The translations under genes were made by a program, and so were the position numbers. The notes under the pieces were generated by a model. It had not been told where the DNA came from. It saw nothing but the letters and a program-made list of their open reading frames with translations, and made no database searches. From assembly GCF_001544195.1 (NCBI RefSeq), contig NZ_BCPY01000024.1, positions 1 to 36,096 on the forward strand: 36,096 nucleotides of DNA, written 5' to 3'. The stretch is from Tetragenococcus solitarius NBRC 100494 (GTDB lineage: Bacteria > Bacillota > Bacilli > Lactobacillales > Enterococcaceae). Shown here one piece after another: positions 1 to 7,622 of this stretch (its first letter is position 1; each line of letters starts with the position of its first letter).

Positions 1-229
1 AAAAAAGCGCCTTTCAGCTTTCTTTCAGGTGAAAAAAAGCCCTATGCGGTATTAGCACCTGTTTCCAAGTGTTATCCCCCGCTGATGGATAGGTTCCCCA
101 CGTGTTACTCACCCGTCCGCCACTCCGCACGCTTGTCCACCGAAGTGGGCAAGCGGCAGCGTTCGACTTGCATGTATTAGGCACGCCGCCAGCGTTCGTC
201 CTGAGCCAGGATCAAACTCTCATCTTGAA
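1..229 (-). rRNA. rrs: 16S ribosomal RNA, 5' end (partial)
   Basis: The reverse complement carries the universal 16S start (AGAGTTTGATCCTGGCTCAG, 201-220), followed by the conserved GCGGCGTGCCTAATACATGC stretch, the V1 helix and the GTGAGTAACACGTGGGGAACC block. The gene runs off the left edge, so only about the first 229 bases are present; the exact mature 5' end is approximate. The V1-V2 sequence resembles Enterococcaceae, and from memory Tetragenococcus in particular. It is transcribed leftward from the tandem promoters at 410-438 and 499-527. Confidence 0.97.
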
Positions 230-404
230 TTTGATCGATCAACACCGTTGATCTTACTGAGCTCTTCAACTTTTTGCTCGCGTGTTGTTCGCGTTGTTGC
301 TTGTATCTTGCTTCCTTGAAGAAGCGCCCTACACATTGGTTCGTTTGCTTGCTTTGTTCAGTTTTCAAAGGTCTACTGCATAACTTTCAGTTGCCGTAGC
401 AACT
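230..404 (-). promoter_or_regulatory. rrn leader with boxA-like element
   Basis: This is the transcribed leader between the proximal rrn promoter and mature 16S. It contains the CTTTGAAAACTGAACAAAG-type sequence (reverse complement of about 352-370) common in Firmicutes rrn leaders, where it serves antitermination (boxA) and processing-stem formation. A 63-codon open frame crosses this stretch and the start of 16S but is not a gene. Confidence 0.7.
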
Positions 405-409
405 TTTAT

Positions 410-438
410 ATCTTACCAATTCGGCAAGTTTTTGTCAA
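410..438 (-). promoter_or_regulatory. rrn promoter P2 (proximal)
   Basis: On the minus strand, -35 TTGACA (433-438) and -10 TAAGAT (410-415) are separated by exactly 17 bases. A perfect -35 with good spacing, about 180 bases upstream of 16S, fits the proximal rrn promoter. Confidence 0.85.
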
Positions 439-498
439 TAACTTTTTTTAAAGTTTTTATCACCACAAATTTAACATAAGAAAATTTGCGACCTAGCT

Positions 499-527
499 AT
501 TTTAGCACTTCACTAAAATAACGTCAA
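499..527 (-). promoter_or_regulatory. rrn promoter P1 (distal)
   Basis: On the minus strand, -35 TTGACG (522-527) and -10 TAAAAT (499-504) are 17 bases apart, 89 bases upstream of P2. The region upstream (about 540-640) is extremely A/T rich and could act as an UP element. Tandem promoters are usual for Firmicutes rrn operons. Between here and 709 I see no gene. Confidence 0.75.
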
Positions 528-709
528 TAACTTTTTATCATTCTCAGTTATCCATCATTAGATGAACAACCGACCGAAATTAATTTACCACGAAATTTAT
601 TTTATATCAATAAAAAATAAAAAATTTTTTTAATTATTCATACCGCTAAGCATGAACTACTTTTTGCTTCTAATTCATAAAGGCAAGTTCCTACAACACA
701 TCTGAAACC

Positions 710-1081
710 TCAGAAAAAAGGCATCCCTTCAATTTCCATGTCTTGAATAATTCCTCGAAATGTTTGTGCTTTTGCCCAATAGTATTCTTTGGGCAATTCT
801 GTGTGCTGCTTACTTTCTTGTGTTTCAAAAACAAATAAAGGAACGTTTGTATTGTTGACTTGTCCATTGGTTAATTCAACTAGGTGGATATTTTCGATAT
901 CAAGATTTACTTCTTTTTTTAAAAGTTGAAGAATATTTGCTAATCCTGTTTGCTCATTTGAAAATTCCGTAAATGCCAAAACAGGCGTATCATCTTTTTG
1001 TCTTATCAAGAACTGTTTTGTTCCATCTTCTAAATGTAAAATTACTGTACCAGCAACTTTTTTGTCACTCAACTCTTTCAT
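710..1081 (-). CDS. Small conserved-type protein of unknown function, possibly Nudix-fold
   Basis: This 123-residue soluble protein has no signal peptide or membrane segment. It starts at an ATG behind a GGGAGGG ribosome binding site. I do not recognise it firmly. Its layout, with an N-terminal strand pair (GTVILHLEDGTKQFLIRQKD), a helix (NEQTGLANILQLLKKEVNL) and then strands ending NVPLFVFE, recalls small Nudix-fold proteins. However, the catalytic Nudix box (GX5EX7REUXEEXGU) is not there, so hydrolase activity should not be assumed. It lies between the rrn promoters and the S1-domain gene, same strand, 48 bases downstream of the latter, and may be cotranscribed with it. I call it hypothetical. 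Confidence 0.75.
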   Translation of the reverse strand: MKELSDKKVAGTVILHLEDGTKQFLIRQKDDTPVLAFTEFSNEQTGLANILQLLKKEVNLDIENIHLVELTNGQVNNTNVPLFVFETQESKQHTELPKEYYWAKAQTFRGIIQDMEIEGMPFF

Positions 1082-1129
1082 CTTGATTCACCCTCCCTTT
1101 TTCACAGCACTATATATTTTACCATGGAT

Positions 1130-1516
1130 TTATTTACTTTGTGAAGTCCTCCTATTTGAGAGCATCTCCATTGCTTCATCAATCCATTGGGGTAAGTATC
1201 TGTCAATCGATTGAAAACCGATTTGTTTATTTTTATCCGTAAAGTAACGCTTTCTATGGTAAGGTGGACGAATAAATTGTCTTTCAAGTGTTCGTCTTGA
1301 AAGGCTAATTTTTTTAGTATATTCATCAATATCAATGATTTGTACTTGTACTTTGTCGCCAACTTTTACAACATCATGTATATCTTTAGTAAAACCAGAC
1401 TGGATTTCGGATATGTGGATTAACCCTTGTGTATTTTCATCTAAGGAAACAAAAGCACCATAACTTTGAATGCCAGTGACTGTTCCTTGTAAAATTTCTC
1501 CAATTTTATAATTCAT
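1130..1516 (-). CDS. S1-domain RNA-binding protein (YugI/GSP13/CvfD type)
   Basis: The protein has 128 residues from the ATG at 1516, which I prefer to an upstream in-frame GTG at 1534 because GAGGG lies at proper distance before the ATG. Residues about 5-75 form one S1 RNA-binding domain: GEILQGTVTGIQSYGAFVSL, then GLIHISEI, VKVGDKVQVQIIDID and KKISLSRR, the hallmark strands of S1 folds. The C-terminal tail is basic and probably disordered. Family members (YugI and GSP13 of Bacillus, CvfD of streptococci) bind RNA or ribosomes and act as stress or post-transcriptional regulators; I infer the same here. It is divergent from the C-S lyase gene. Confidence 0.88.
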   Translation of the reverse strand: MNYKIGEILQGTVTGIQSYGAFVSLDENTQGLIHISEIQSGFTKDIHDVVKVGDKVQVQIIDIDEYTKKISLSRRTLERQFIRPPYHRKRYFTDKNKQIGFQSIDRYLPQWIDEAMEMLSNRRTSQSK

Positions 1517-1601
1517 CTCTTTCCCTCTTTTCACAAAATTTATTATACTAGTAAATAGAAGAAAAATGAAGTAGATAGATATTATTAAAGGAGGAAACGA
1601 A

Positions 1602-2765
1602 ATGAGCCAATTTGATCAAGTGATCGACCGTAAGAAAACCCAAAGCGTGAAATGGGATACTTTAGAAAAAAACTACCACCAAAAAGATTTATTGCCGATG
1701 TGGGTGGCTGATATGGACTTTAAAGCACCAGAAGCTGTTCGTTCAGCTTTCAATTCTTACTTAGAAAAAGGAGTATTCGGTTACTCTATTGTTCCTGATT
1801 CTTTATATGATGCAATTATTTCCTGGCAAAAAACTCGCCACCACTTTGCTATAAAAAAAGAGGAAATCTTATTTAATAGTGGAGTCGTTCCAAGTCTCGC
1901 TCTTAGTGTACAAGCTTATACAGATCCTGGCGACGCGGTATTAATTCATGATCCTGTCTATCCACCCTTTGCCCAAGTTGTTGAAGATAACAACCGTAAA
2001 CTTGTGCGCAGCAATCTTTTCACCGATGACAAATTTATGATGGATTACGACAATATGGAACGCTTAATTCAAGAAGAAGACGTGAAATTATTTATTTTAT
2101 GTAATCCTCATAATCCAGGCGGTCGCGTCTGGAGTAAAAAAGAATTGCAAGATGTGGGCAACCTTTGTAGAAAATACCATGTTACTGTAGTCAGCGACGA
2201 AATTCACCAAGATATTGTTTATCAACCAGAAACATTTACAACCTTTCAAAATGCAGATCCTTCTTTTAAAGATTTTTCAATTGTGTTAACAGCTGCTACC
2301 AAAACTTTTAATTTAGCTGGAATTAAAAATTCAATGGTCTTTATTAAAGATGATAAATTACGACAGGCATTTGAAAAAATTCAAAAGAAAAATCATCAAG
2401 ATGACATTAATACTTTTGGTATGATAGGAACCCAAGCTGCTTATGAAGGTGGAAAAGAGTGGTTAGAGGAACTTTTGACTTATTTAAAAGAGAATGTTGA
2501 GATAACCTACCAATTCTTTCAAAGTGAACTTCCCAATGTAAAAGTCAGCAAACCAGAAGCTACTTATCTCATGTGGTTAGACTTTTCTTTCTATCAATTA
2601 ACGGACAAGCAGTTAGAAAAAAAAATAATTAATGAGGCAAAAGTGGTCCTAAATCCGGGTATTTCTTATGGAGAAAAGGGCAGCCAACATATGCGAATCA
2701 ATATTGCCTGTCCACGCTCTACTTTAAAAGAAGGCCTGCAAAGAATTGCAGCTGCTTTTAAATAA
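1602..2765 (+). CDS. patB: PatB/MalY-family PLP-dependent C-S lyase (cystathionine beta-lyase)
   Basis: This 387-residue fold-type I PLP enzyme is of normal length for the MalY/PatB group. Visible hallmarks are the N-terminal LPMWVADMDF motif, CNPHNPGGRVW, SDEIHQDIVY, and the PLP-binding lysine K234 in AATKTFNLAG; the C-terminal end has HMRINIACPR. The family cleaves cystathionine or cysteine conjugates to a thiol, pyruvate and ammonia, and some members also aminotransfer or act on aroma-precursor thiols. The start is an ATG behind AAAGGAGG. It appears monocistronic, ending at a hairpin shared with the convergent cyclophilin gene. The precise substrate cannot be read from sequence. Confidence 0.93.
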   Translation: MSQFDQVIDRKKTQSVKWDTLEKNYHQKDLLPMWVADMDFKAPEAVRSAFNSYLEKGVFGYSIVPDSLYDAIISWQKTRHHFAIKKEEILFNSGVVPSLALSVQAYTDPGDAVLIHDPVYPPFAQVVEDNNRKLVRSNLFTDDKFMMDYDNMERLIQEEDVKLFILCNPHNPGGRVWSKKELQDVGNLCRKYHVTVVSDEIHQDIVYQPETFTTFQNADPSFKDFSIVLTAATKTFNLAGIKNSMVFIKDDKLRQAFEKIQKKNHQDDINTFGMIGTQAAYEGGKEWLEELLTYLKENVEITYQFFQSELPNVKVSKPEATYLMWLDFSFYQLTDKQLEKKIINEAKVVLNPGISYGEKGSQHMRINIACPRSTLKEGLQRIAAAFK

Positions 2766-2775
2766 ATAAAAATAT

Positions 2776-2816
2776 AGGCGCCCAATGTAAAAAGCAAAAA
2801 TTTACATCCGACGCCT
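2776..2816. terminator. Bidirectional terminator between convergent genes
   Basis: An AGGCG...CGCCT outer stem and an ATGTAAA...TTTACAT inner stem are separated by a small internal loop, followed by TTTTTT on the plus strand. It sits in the 56-base gap between two convergent genes. Confidence 0.75.
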
Positions 2817-2821
2817 GTTTT

Positions 2822-3409
2822 TTATTCTTTTATTTCAATTTTTTGAATCACAATTTCATCTACTGGACGATCTTGAGGATCTGTTTGCACACTTTCGATA
2901 GTATCGACGACATCCATTCCGTCAATCACTTGACCAAAAACAGTATGGCGGAAATCAAGCCAAGGTGTTCCGCCGCCTTTATAAGCTTCAATAATTTCGG
3001 CAGGGTAACCAGCTTCTTGCATTTGCCCTACCATATTTTCTGGTATATTTTTATTTGTCACAATAAAAAATTGGCTGCCATTTGTGTTAGGTCCCGCATT
3101 AGCCATGGACAAAGCACCGCGTAAATTAAATAATTCGCTACTAAATTCATCTTCAAACTTATCCCCATAGATGCTTTCTCCACCCATACCGCTGCCGGTT
3201 GGGTCGCCACCTTGAATCATAAAATCTGGAATGATCCGATGAAAAATCACCCCATCGTAATATTGCTGTTTTGCCAGTTCAACAAAATTTTTCACCGTTT
3301 TAGGTGCTTTTTGTTCAAATAATTGTAATGTAACGGCGCCTTTATTCGTTTGGATCACCGCTTGCGGACCTGTTTGTTCTGTTAAATGTAGTTGTGGAAA
3401 CTCCGTCAA
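2822..3409 (-). CDS. ppiB: Peptidyl-prolyl cis-trans isomerase, cyclophilin type
   Basis: This 195-residue cytoplasmic cyclophilin has no signal peptide. The core is clear: VTLQLFEQKAPKTVKNFVELA, then the active-site block FHRIIPDFMIQGGDPTGSG (with the catalytic Arg), the NGSQFFIV motif and HTVFGQVIDGMDVVD. It is slightly longer than E. coli PpiB because of an N-terminal extension and an insertion after NGSQFFIV, typical of Lactobacillales homologues. The start is TTG at 3409, supported by AAGGAGG eight bases upstream. It catalyses prolyl isomerisation during protein folding. It is divergent from the ferredoxin-NADP reductase gene. Confidence 0.95.
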   Translation of the reverse strand: MTEFPQLHLTEQTGPQAVIQTNKGAVTLQLFEQKAPKTVKNFVELAKQQYYDGVIFHRIIPDFMIQGGDPTGSGMGGESIYGDKFEDEFSSELFNLRGALSMANAGPNTNGSQFFIVTNKNIPENMVGQMQEAGYPAEIIEAYKGGGTPWLDFRHTVFGQVIDGMDVVDTIESVQTDPQDRPVDEIVIQKIEIKE

Positions 3410-3445
3410 AAAAATTCCTCCTTAAAAAACGATAATTGCTCTTTT

Positions 3446-3496
3446 ATCATAGCAGAAAAAAATAAGAATGCCAGGTCTTAATTTCTTTGTTATAAT
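3446..3496. promoter_or_regulatory. Divergent extended -10 promoters (ppiB left, yumC right)
   Basis: Rightward TGTTATAAT (-10 at 3491-3496) and leftward TGCTATGAT (-10 at 3446-3451) are both extended -10 elements with poor -35 matches, in the 135-base divergent gap. Confidence 0.55.
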
Positions 3497-3544
3497 ACAT
3501 TTAACTGTAAAAAACCAGTAAGTTCTATATAAAGGAGCTGCAAA

Positions 3545-4525
3545 ATGGATATATATGATATCACAATCGTAGGCGCCGGTCCCGCAGGGATGTTTGCCGC
3601 TTTTTATGCCGGTATGCGTAATGCAAAGACCAAAATCATTGATACTCTGCCCAAATTAGGCGGGCAACTGACCACTCTTTATCCTGAAAAATACATTTAC
3701 GATATTCCGGGATTTCCTAAAATAAAAGCGGATGAATTAGCCCAAAATTTAGAAAAACAACTCACGATGTTTAACCATCGTTATTGCTTAGAAGAAGAAG
3801 TGATTAAATTAAATTATCACGAAGACTTGATTGAAGTGGTCACCAACCAACGTAGTCATTATTCCAAAGCGGTGATTTTAGCTTTAGGCAATGGTTCATT
3901 TCAACCACGCAAGTTACGCATCGAACAAGCTGAAACTTTTGAAAATAAGGGAATCGATTATTTTATCTCAGACCTTATGAAATATGCCGGCAAAAAAGTA
4001 GCTATCGCAGGCGGTGGCGATTCGGCAGTGGATTGGGCATTGATGTTAGAATCTATTGCCAAAGAAGTCTCTATTATTCATCGACGCAACCAATTTCGAG
4101 CCCACGAGCATAGTTTGGAGCGTTTAAAAAATTCATCTGTGCAAATTTTAACGCCTTATATTATTAAAGAAGTAGCAGGAGAAAACCATCTAGACAGCCT
4201 ACGATTACAAGTAGCCAAAAGTGATGAAACGGTAGACTTAGCTGTTGATTATTTAGTTGTCAATTACGGTTTTTCAACAAACTTAGACTTGAAAGATTGG
4301 CAGATAAACAGTAACCGCCGTGGTATTCCAGTCAATTCAGATATGAAAAGTTCAAGAGAAGGTGTTTATTGCTGTGGAGATATCACACAATATGATGGAA
4401 AAGTAGATCTCATTGCCACGGGTTTTGGTGAAGCACCTACAGCTGTCAACAACGCACTACATTACATTGATCCGAAAAATCGAACACAGCCTATGCATTC
4501 ATCAAGTCTTTTCCAACAACGGTAA
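3545..4525 (+). CDS. yumC: Ferredoxin/flavodoxin-NADP+ reductase, thioredoxin-reductase-like (YumC type)
   Basis: This 326-residue flavoprotein carries an FAD-binding GAGPAG motif near residue 10, an internal NADPH-binding GGGDSAVDWA motif around residue 155-165, and the C-terminal FAD motif VYCCGDITQ. The CxxC redox pair of true thioredoxin reductase, normally in the NADPH domain, is absent, which with the length places it in the YumC/TrxR-like ferredoxin-NADP reductase group. These enzymes shuttle electrons between NADPH and ferredoxin or flavodoxin. The start is ATG behind AAAGGAGC. The phosphatidylglycerophosphatase gene follows after 12 bases, so the two are probably one transcript. Confidence 0.93.
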   Translation: MDIYDITIVGAGPAGMFAAFYAGMRNAKTKIIDTLPKLGGQLTTLYPEKYIYDIPGFPKIKADELAQNLEKQLTMFNHRYCLEEEVIKLNYHEDLIEVVTNQRSHYSKAVILALGNGSFQPRKLRIEQAETFENKGIDYFISDLMKYAGKKVAIAGGGDSAVDWALMLESIAKEVSIIHRRNQFRAHEHSLERLKNSSVQILTPYIIKEVAGENHLDSLRLQVAKSDETVDLAVDYLVVNYGFSTNLDLKDWQINSNRRGIPVNSDMKSSREGVYCCGDITQYDGKVDLIATGFGEAPTAVNNALHYIDPKNRTQPMHSSSLFQQR

Positions 4526-4537
4526 GGAGGTTTATTT

Positions 4538-5047
4538 ATGGTATTAGAAACAAAAACTTTAGAAGAAAAAGCACGGCAATTATTGAAAGAACGCGGGGTT
4601 TCTGTGGTTGATATTGCTAAATTAGTGATGTATTTACAAAAAGATTATATTCCAGGCTTAACATTAGAAAACTGCGTCGAAAGTGTCGATGCGGTCTTAT
4701 CGAAAAGAGAAGTACACAATGCTATTTTGACCGGCATTCAATTGGACATTCTAGCAGAAGAAGATCAACTATCCCAGCCTCTACAAGAAATTGTTGCTCA
4801 AGATGAAGGGCTTTATGGGATTGATGAGATCCTGGCGCTGTCTATTGTCAATGTCTATGGTTCCATCGGTTTTACCAACTATGGCTATATCGACAAGGTA
4901 AAACCGGGGATTTTACAAATGTTAAATGATCATGAGGGACCGCGCGTACACACTTTTTTAGATGATATTGTCGGAGCAATTGCTGCTTCAGGCGCGAGCC
5001 GTCTAGCTCACCAATACCCAGACAGAGCTGACGATTTGATGCATTAA
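4538..5047 (+). CDS. pgpA: Phosphatidylglycerophosphatase A family protein (YutG/PgpA)
   Basis: This 169-residue protein matches the PgpA family of phosphatidylglycerophosphate phosphatases, which make phosphatidylglycerol by removing the terminal phosphate. Recognisable pieces are VDIAKLVMYLQKDY near the N terminus, the acidic HTFLDDIVGAIAASGASRLAHQYP block near the C terminus (family signature with Asp-Asp), and overall length. It lacks the strongly hydrophobic segments of the E. coli enzyme, as Firmicutes YutG-type proteins do. It starts 12 bases after the reductase stop with AAGGAGG overlapping the gap, so it is cotranscribed. I am sure of the family, less sure of the enzyme activity in vivo. 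Confidence 0.87.
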   Translation: MVLETKTLEEKARQLLKERGVSVVDIAKLVMYLQKDYIPGLTLENCVESVDAVLSKREVHNAILTGIQLDILAEEDQLSQPLQEIVAQDEGLYGIDEILALSIVNVYGSIGFTNYGYIDKVKPGILQMLNDHEGPRVHTFLDDIVGAIAASGASRLAHQYPDRADDLMH

Positions 5048-5056
5048 CATTTTTGC

Positions 5057-5085
5057 TTGACCTAAAACAAAAACCCTTTTATAAT
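5057..5085 (+). promoter_or_regulatory. Promoter of the DHA2 exporter leader
   Basis: TTGACC (5057-5062) and a perfect TATAAT (5080-5085) are separated by 17 bases. Transcription would start near 5092, giving a leader of about 110 bases before the exporter ATG. Confidence 0.8.
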
Positions 5086-5132
5086 ATTTTTGAACTAATC
5101 GTACAGATAACACGTATCTATTGCGTGTCGAT

Positions 5133-5173
5133 AAAGAGGCGGTTTCTATTAATTTAGAAGCAGTCTCTTTTTT
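5133..5173 (+). terminator. Leader hairpin, probable transcription attenuator
   Basis: The arms 5133-5148 (AAAGAGGCGGTTTCTA) and 5155-5170 (TAGAAGCAGTCTCTTT) pair over 16 positions with one mismatch and two G-T wobbles around a six-base loop, followed by a T run to 5173. It lies downstream of a strong promoter and before the exporter start, where an intrinsic terminator would act as an attenuator. A 21-codon frame starting TTG at 5121 runs right through the hairpin and stops at 5186, just before the exporter ribosome binding site. Confidence 0.65.
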
Positions 5174-5201
5174 AATGATTTTTTAAAGGAGTATACGCAA
5201 A

Positions 5202-6566
5202 ATGGAAAAAGCAAAGATTCGTTTACTACCCGCAGTTTTAGCTGCAGGCATCATGTCATTTTCAGGGGTCTTGATTGAAACCGCAATGAATGTCACCTTT
5301 CCCACCCTTATTAAAGAATTTAGTATCTCTACTTCGACTGTCCAATGGGTGACGACTATTTATTTATTAGTCATTTCTATTATGGTTCCTTTTTCAAATT
5401 ATTTAATTAAAAACTTTTCTATTCGAAAATTATTTATCATTGCCAACCTCTTTTTTATTGCAGGACTCATTACTGACTTTGTTTCACCCACATTTATTAT
5501 TCTACTTTTGGGACGTATCTTACAAGGGATTAGTACCGGAATTGCTCTGCCGCTGATGTTCCATATTATTTTAACTTTTACTCCCATACAAAAACGCGGC
5601 GGTATGATGGGTGTAGGTACACTTACCACTTCGATTGCACCAGCGATTGGACCTACTTATGGTGGCCTGTTAACTTCCATTTTATCTTGGCATTATATCT
5701 TTTTATTTTTAATTCCTATTTTACTGCTATCTCTTTGTCTTGGCCTTTATGCCATTCCTGAGATTCAAGTTGAAAAAAGCAGCTTTCTTGATGTTATCAG
5801 TCTTTTGGGCATTGGACTATTATTTAGCGGCTTATTAGTTTTCTTAAATCAGATAGGAACCTTAAATAGTTTGATTCCCCTACTTATCGGCTTGGCTGGT
5901 TTAGCTATTTTCTTACATCAAGCTGCTAAAACAAGCCAACCTCTAGTAAAAATTGATGTATTAAAAAATAAAGTATTTGTCTTGTTCTTATGTGGTTTTC
6001 TTGTTTGTCAGTTTCTTCTTTTAGGAATTTCCTTTGTCTTACCAAATTTTGTACAAATTGTTTCCGGAGAAAATGCTTTTGTTGCAGGCCTAGTAATGCT
6101 GCCTGGTGCAGCGATTGGTGCTATTTTGGCCCCAATTTCTGGGCGGGTATTAGATAAATATGGTGCTAAGAGGCCTGTTTTAATAGGACTATCCTTAGCT
6201 GCGATCGGCTGGATTGCTCTGACAATCTTACTAAATATTCCTACATTATTAGGTTTTGTCATAGCCCATGTATTTTATATGTTTGGTATCGGTTTTTCTT
6301 ACAGTAACATGATGACCAGCGGAATGAACCTTTTGACTCAAGAAGAATACGGAGACGGTAATACACTCTTTAACACTTTGCAACAATTTTCTGGCGCCGC
6401 TGCTACTTCTATTGTGGCAAGCGTGATTAATATTTTCCAACAAAACAGTGATGATTATCTCAAAGGAACGACACTGGGCTCACAAGTAGCCATGATTATC
6501 TTACTTGCTTTACTTTTAATGATTATATTGGCTTGTTTGCGCCATTTTCGTTCGACCAATAAATAA
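5202..6566 (+). CDS. MFS exporter, DHA2 (EmrB/QacA-like) family
   Basis: This 454-residue polytopic membrane protein has roughly 12-14 hydrophobic segments. The N-terminal half shows the DHA2 pattern: ETAMNVTFPTLIKEF, then WVTTIYLLVISIMVP, the motif-A-like loop with RKLF, LGRILQGISTGIALPLMF, and motif C-like APAIGPTYGGLL. The second half has GAAIGAILAPISGRVLDKYGAKRP. Family members expel drugs, dyes or metabolites in exchange for protons; LmrB-like relatives export lincosamides. It is monocistronic, with its own promoter and attenuator-like leader upstream and a terminator downstream. The regulation suggests induction by a substrate or translation inhibitor, which is inference. Confidence 0.9.
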   Translation: MEKAKIRLLPAVLAAGIMSFSGVLIETAMNVTFPTLIKEFSISTSTVQWVTTIYLLVISIMVPFSNYLIKNFSIRKLFIIANLFFIAGLITDFVSPTFIILLLGRILQGISTGIALPLMFHIILTFTPIQKRGGMMGVGTLTTSIAPAIGPTYGGLLTSILSWHYIFLFLIPILLLSLCLGLYAIPEIQVEKSSFLDVISLLGIGLLFSGLLVFLNQIGTLNSLIPLLIGLAGLAIFLHQAAKTSQPLVKIDVLKNKVFVLFLCGFLVCQFLLLGISFVLPNFVQIVSGENAFVAGLVMLPGAAIGAILAPISGRVLDKYGAKRPVLIGLSLAAIGWIALTILLNIPTLLGFVIAHVFYMFGIGFSYSNMMTSGMNLLTQEEYGDGNTLFNTLQQFSGAAATSIVASVINIFQQNSDDYLKGTTLGSQVAMIILLALLLMIILACLRHFRSTNK

Positions 6567-6571
6567 ACAAT

Positions 6572-6609
6572 AAAAGGATGCCTCTTTTGATTGAGAAGGC
6601 ACCCTTTTT
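6572..6609. terminator. Bidirectional terminator
   Basis: AAAAGGATGCCTC pairs with GAGAAGGCACCCTTTTT across a short loop, with A and T runs on both sides. It lies in the 60-base gap between the exporter and the convergent siderophore permease gene. Confidence 0.85.
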
Positions 6610-6626
6610 GTTCTATATATGACATT

Positions 6627-7622
6627 TTATTCCATACTTACTTCATCATTTTTTAATAGGCGGAATATAAAGTAAGGCGCTCCTATAATCGACACAACAA
6701 TCCCTGCCGCCATTTCTCCGTTGGTTAAAAGAATACGTCCTAAGATATCACTATATAATAACAGCAAGCTGCCGGTAAAAATAGCAATGAATATCGCATG
6801 GTTATTTCTACGCTTGACAATATTTTTAGCTAAATGGGGGGCAATTAAACCAATAAAACTAATACTTCCAGCCACAGACACACTTACAGCAGCCAACACG
6901 ATTGCGCTGATTAAGAAAAAAAGCTGCTTTTTCTTCAATGAAACGCCTAATCCGACAGCTTCTTCGTCTCCTAAATCAATCAGCTCTAAGCTTTTTCCTT
7001 CGTAGAAAATAATAGGTAGCAAAAGAAGTAACCAAGGCAAAAGAAGCAGCACATGATTCCAAGTGGTTCCCCAGATCGTGCCAGCTAACCACGAAGTGAC
7101 AAAACGATAGCTATCTTGCGAGACACGAATGGTTCCAACAAAAGTTAAGGCTGAAATCCCCGCGTTTACTGCTATACCCGACAATAATAGACGATTAGGA
7201 TTAAAGTTTTCTTTTTGCTTACTACAAAAATAAACCAGAAAAGCCGCTAAAAAACTCCCCAAACAAGCAACAATCGGTAGTAGACGACTGCTTGTTTGGG
7301 TCGTAAAAAAACCCAAATAAAGCAAAACAGTGAACCCAGCACCCGCGTTAATTCCTAAAATCCCCGGATCGGCTAAATCGTTATGCGTCATCGATTGAAA
7401 CAAATAGCCAGATACAGCTAAACCAGCACCCGCTAAAATAGCAATTAAAGTGCGAGGCAACCGAAAATCAAACACCACCAACTGTTGGGTACTTGTTCCG
7501 CGACCTATTAGGACAGCTGAGAGTTCTTTAACCGATAAAGAAATTGTCCCAATCGAAAGGCTTAGCCCTATTCCCACAATTAATAAAATACTAAGCAAAA
7601 ACCAAACTCTTCCTTTTCTCAT
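6627..7622 (-). CDS. Siderophore ABC transporter permease 2 (FecCD family)
   Basis: This 331-residue membrane protein is of the FecCD/BtuC permease family. Diagnostic stretches are DFRLPRTLIAILAGAGLAVSG, HNDLADPGILGINAGAGF, a central GTIWGTTWNHV segment, LGVSLKK (cytoplasmic loop that contacts the ATPase) and GSISFIGLIAPHLAKNIVKR near the C terminus. It should form a heterodimer with the permease encoded just upstream and transport ferric siderophore through the membrane. Its ATG overlaps the stop of the upstream permease by four bases (ATGA), so translation is probably coupled. It is last in the leftward Fur-controlled operon. The substrate siderophore is not evident. Confidence 0.93.
   Translation of the reverse strand: MRKGRVWFLLSILLIVGIGLSLSIGTISLSVKELSAVLIGRGTSTQQLVVFDFRLPRTLIAILAGAGLAVSGYLFQSMTHNDLADPGILGINAGAGFTVLLYLGFFTTQTSSRLLPIVACLGSFLAAFLVYFCSKQKENFNPNRLLLSGIAVNAGISALTFVGTIRVSQDSYRFVTSWLAGTIWGTTWNHVLLLLPWLLLLLPIIFYEGKSLELIDLGDEEAVGLGVSLKKKQLFFLISAIVLAAVSVSVAGSISFIGLIAPHLAKNIVKRRNNHAIFIAIFTGSLLLLYSDILGRILLTNGEMAAGIVVSIIGAPYFIFRLLKNDEVSME

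Noticed and set aside
177-368. 63-codon open frame over the 16S start and rrn leader
   Set aside because: It lies on the rRNA transcript, partly inside mature 16S, and has no coding character.
1102-1362. 86-codon frame opposite frame to the S1-domain gene
   Set aside because: It is out of frame with a well-supported S1-domain protein on the same strand and lacks a ribosome binding site.
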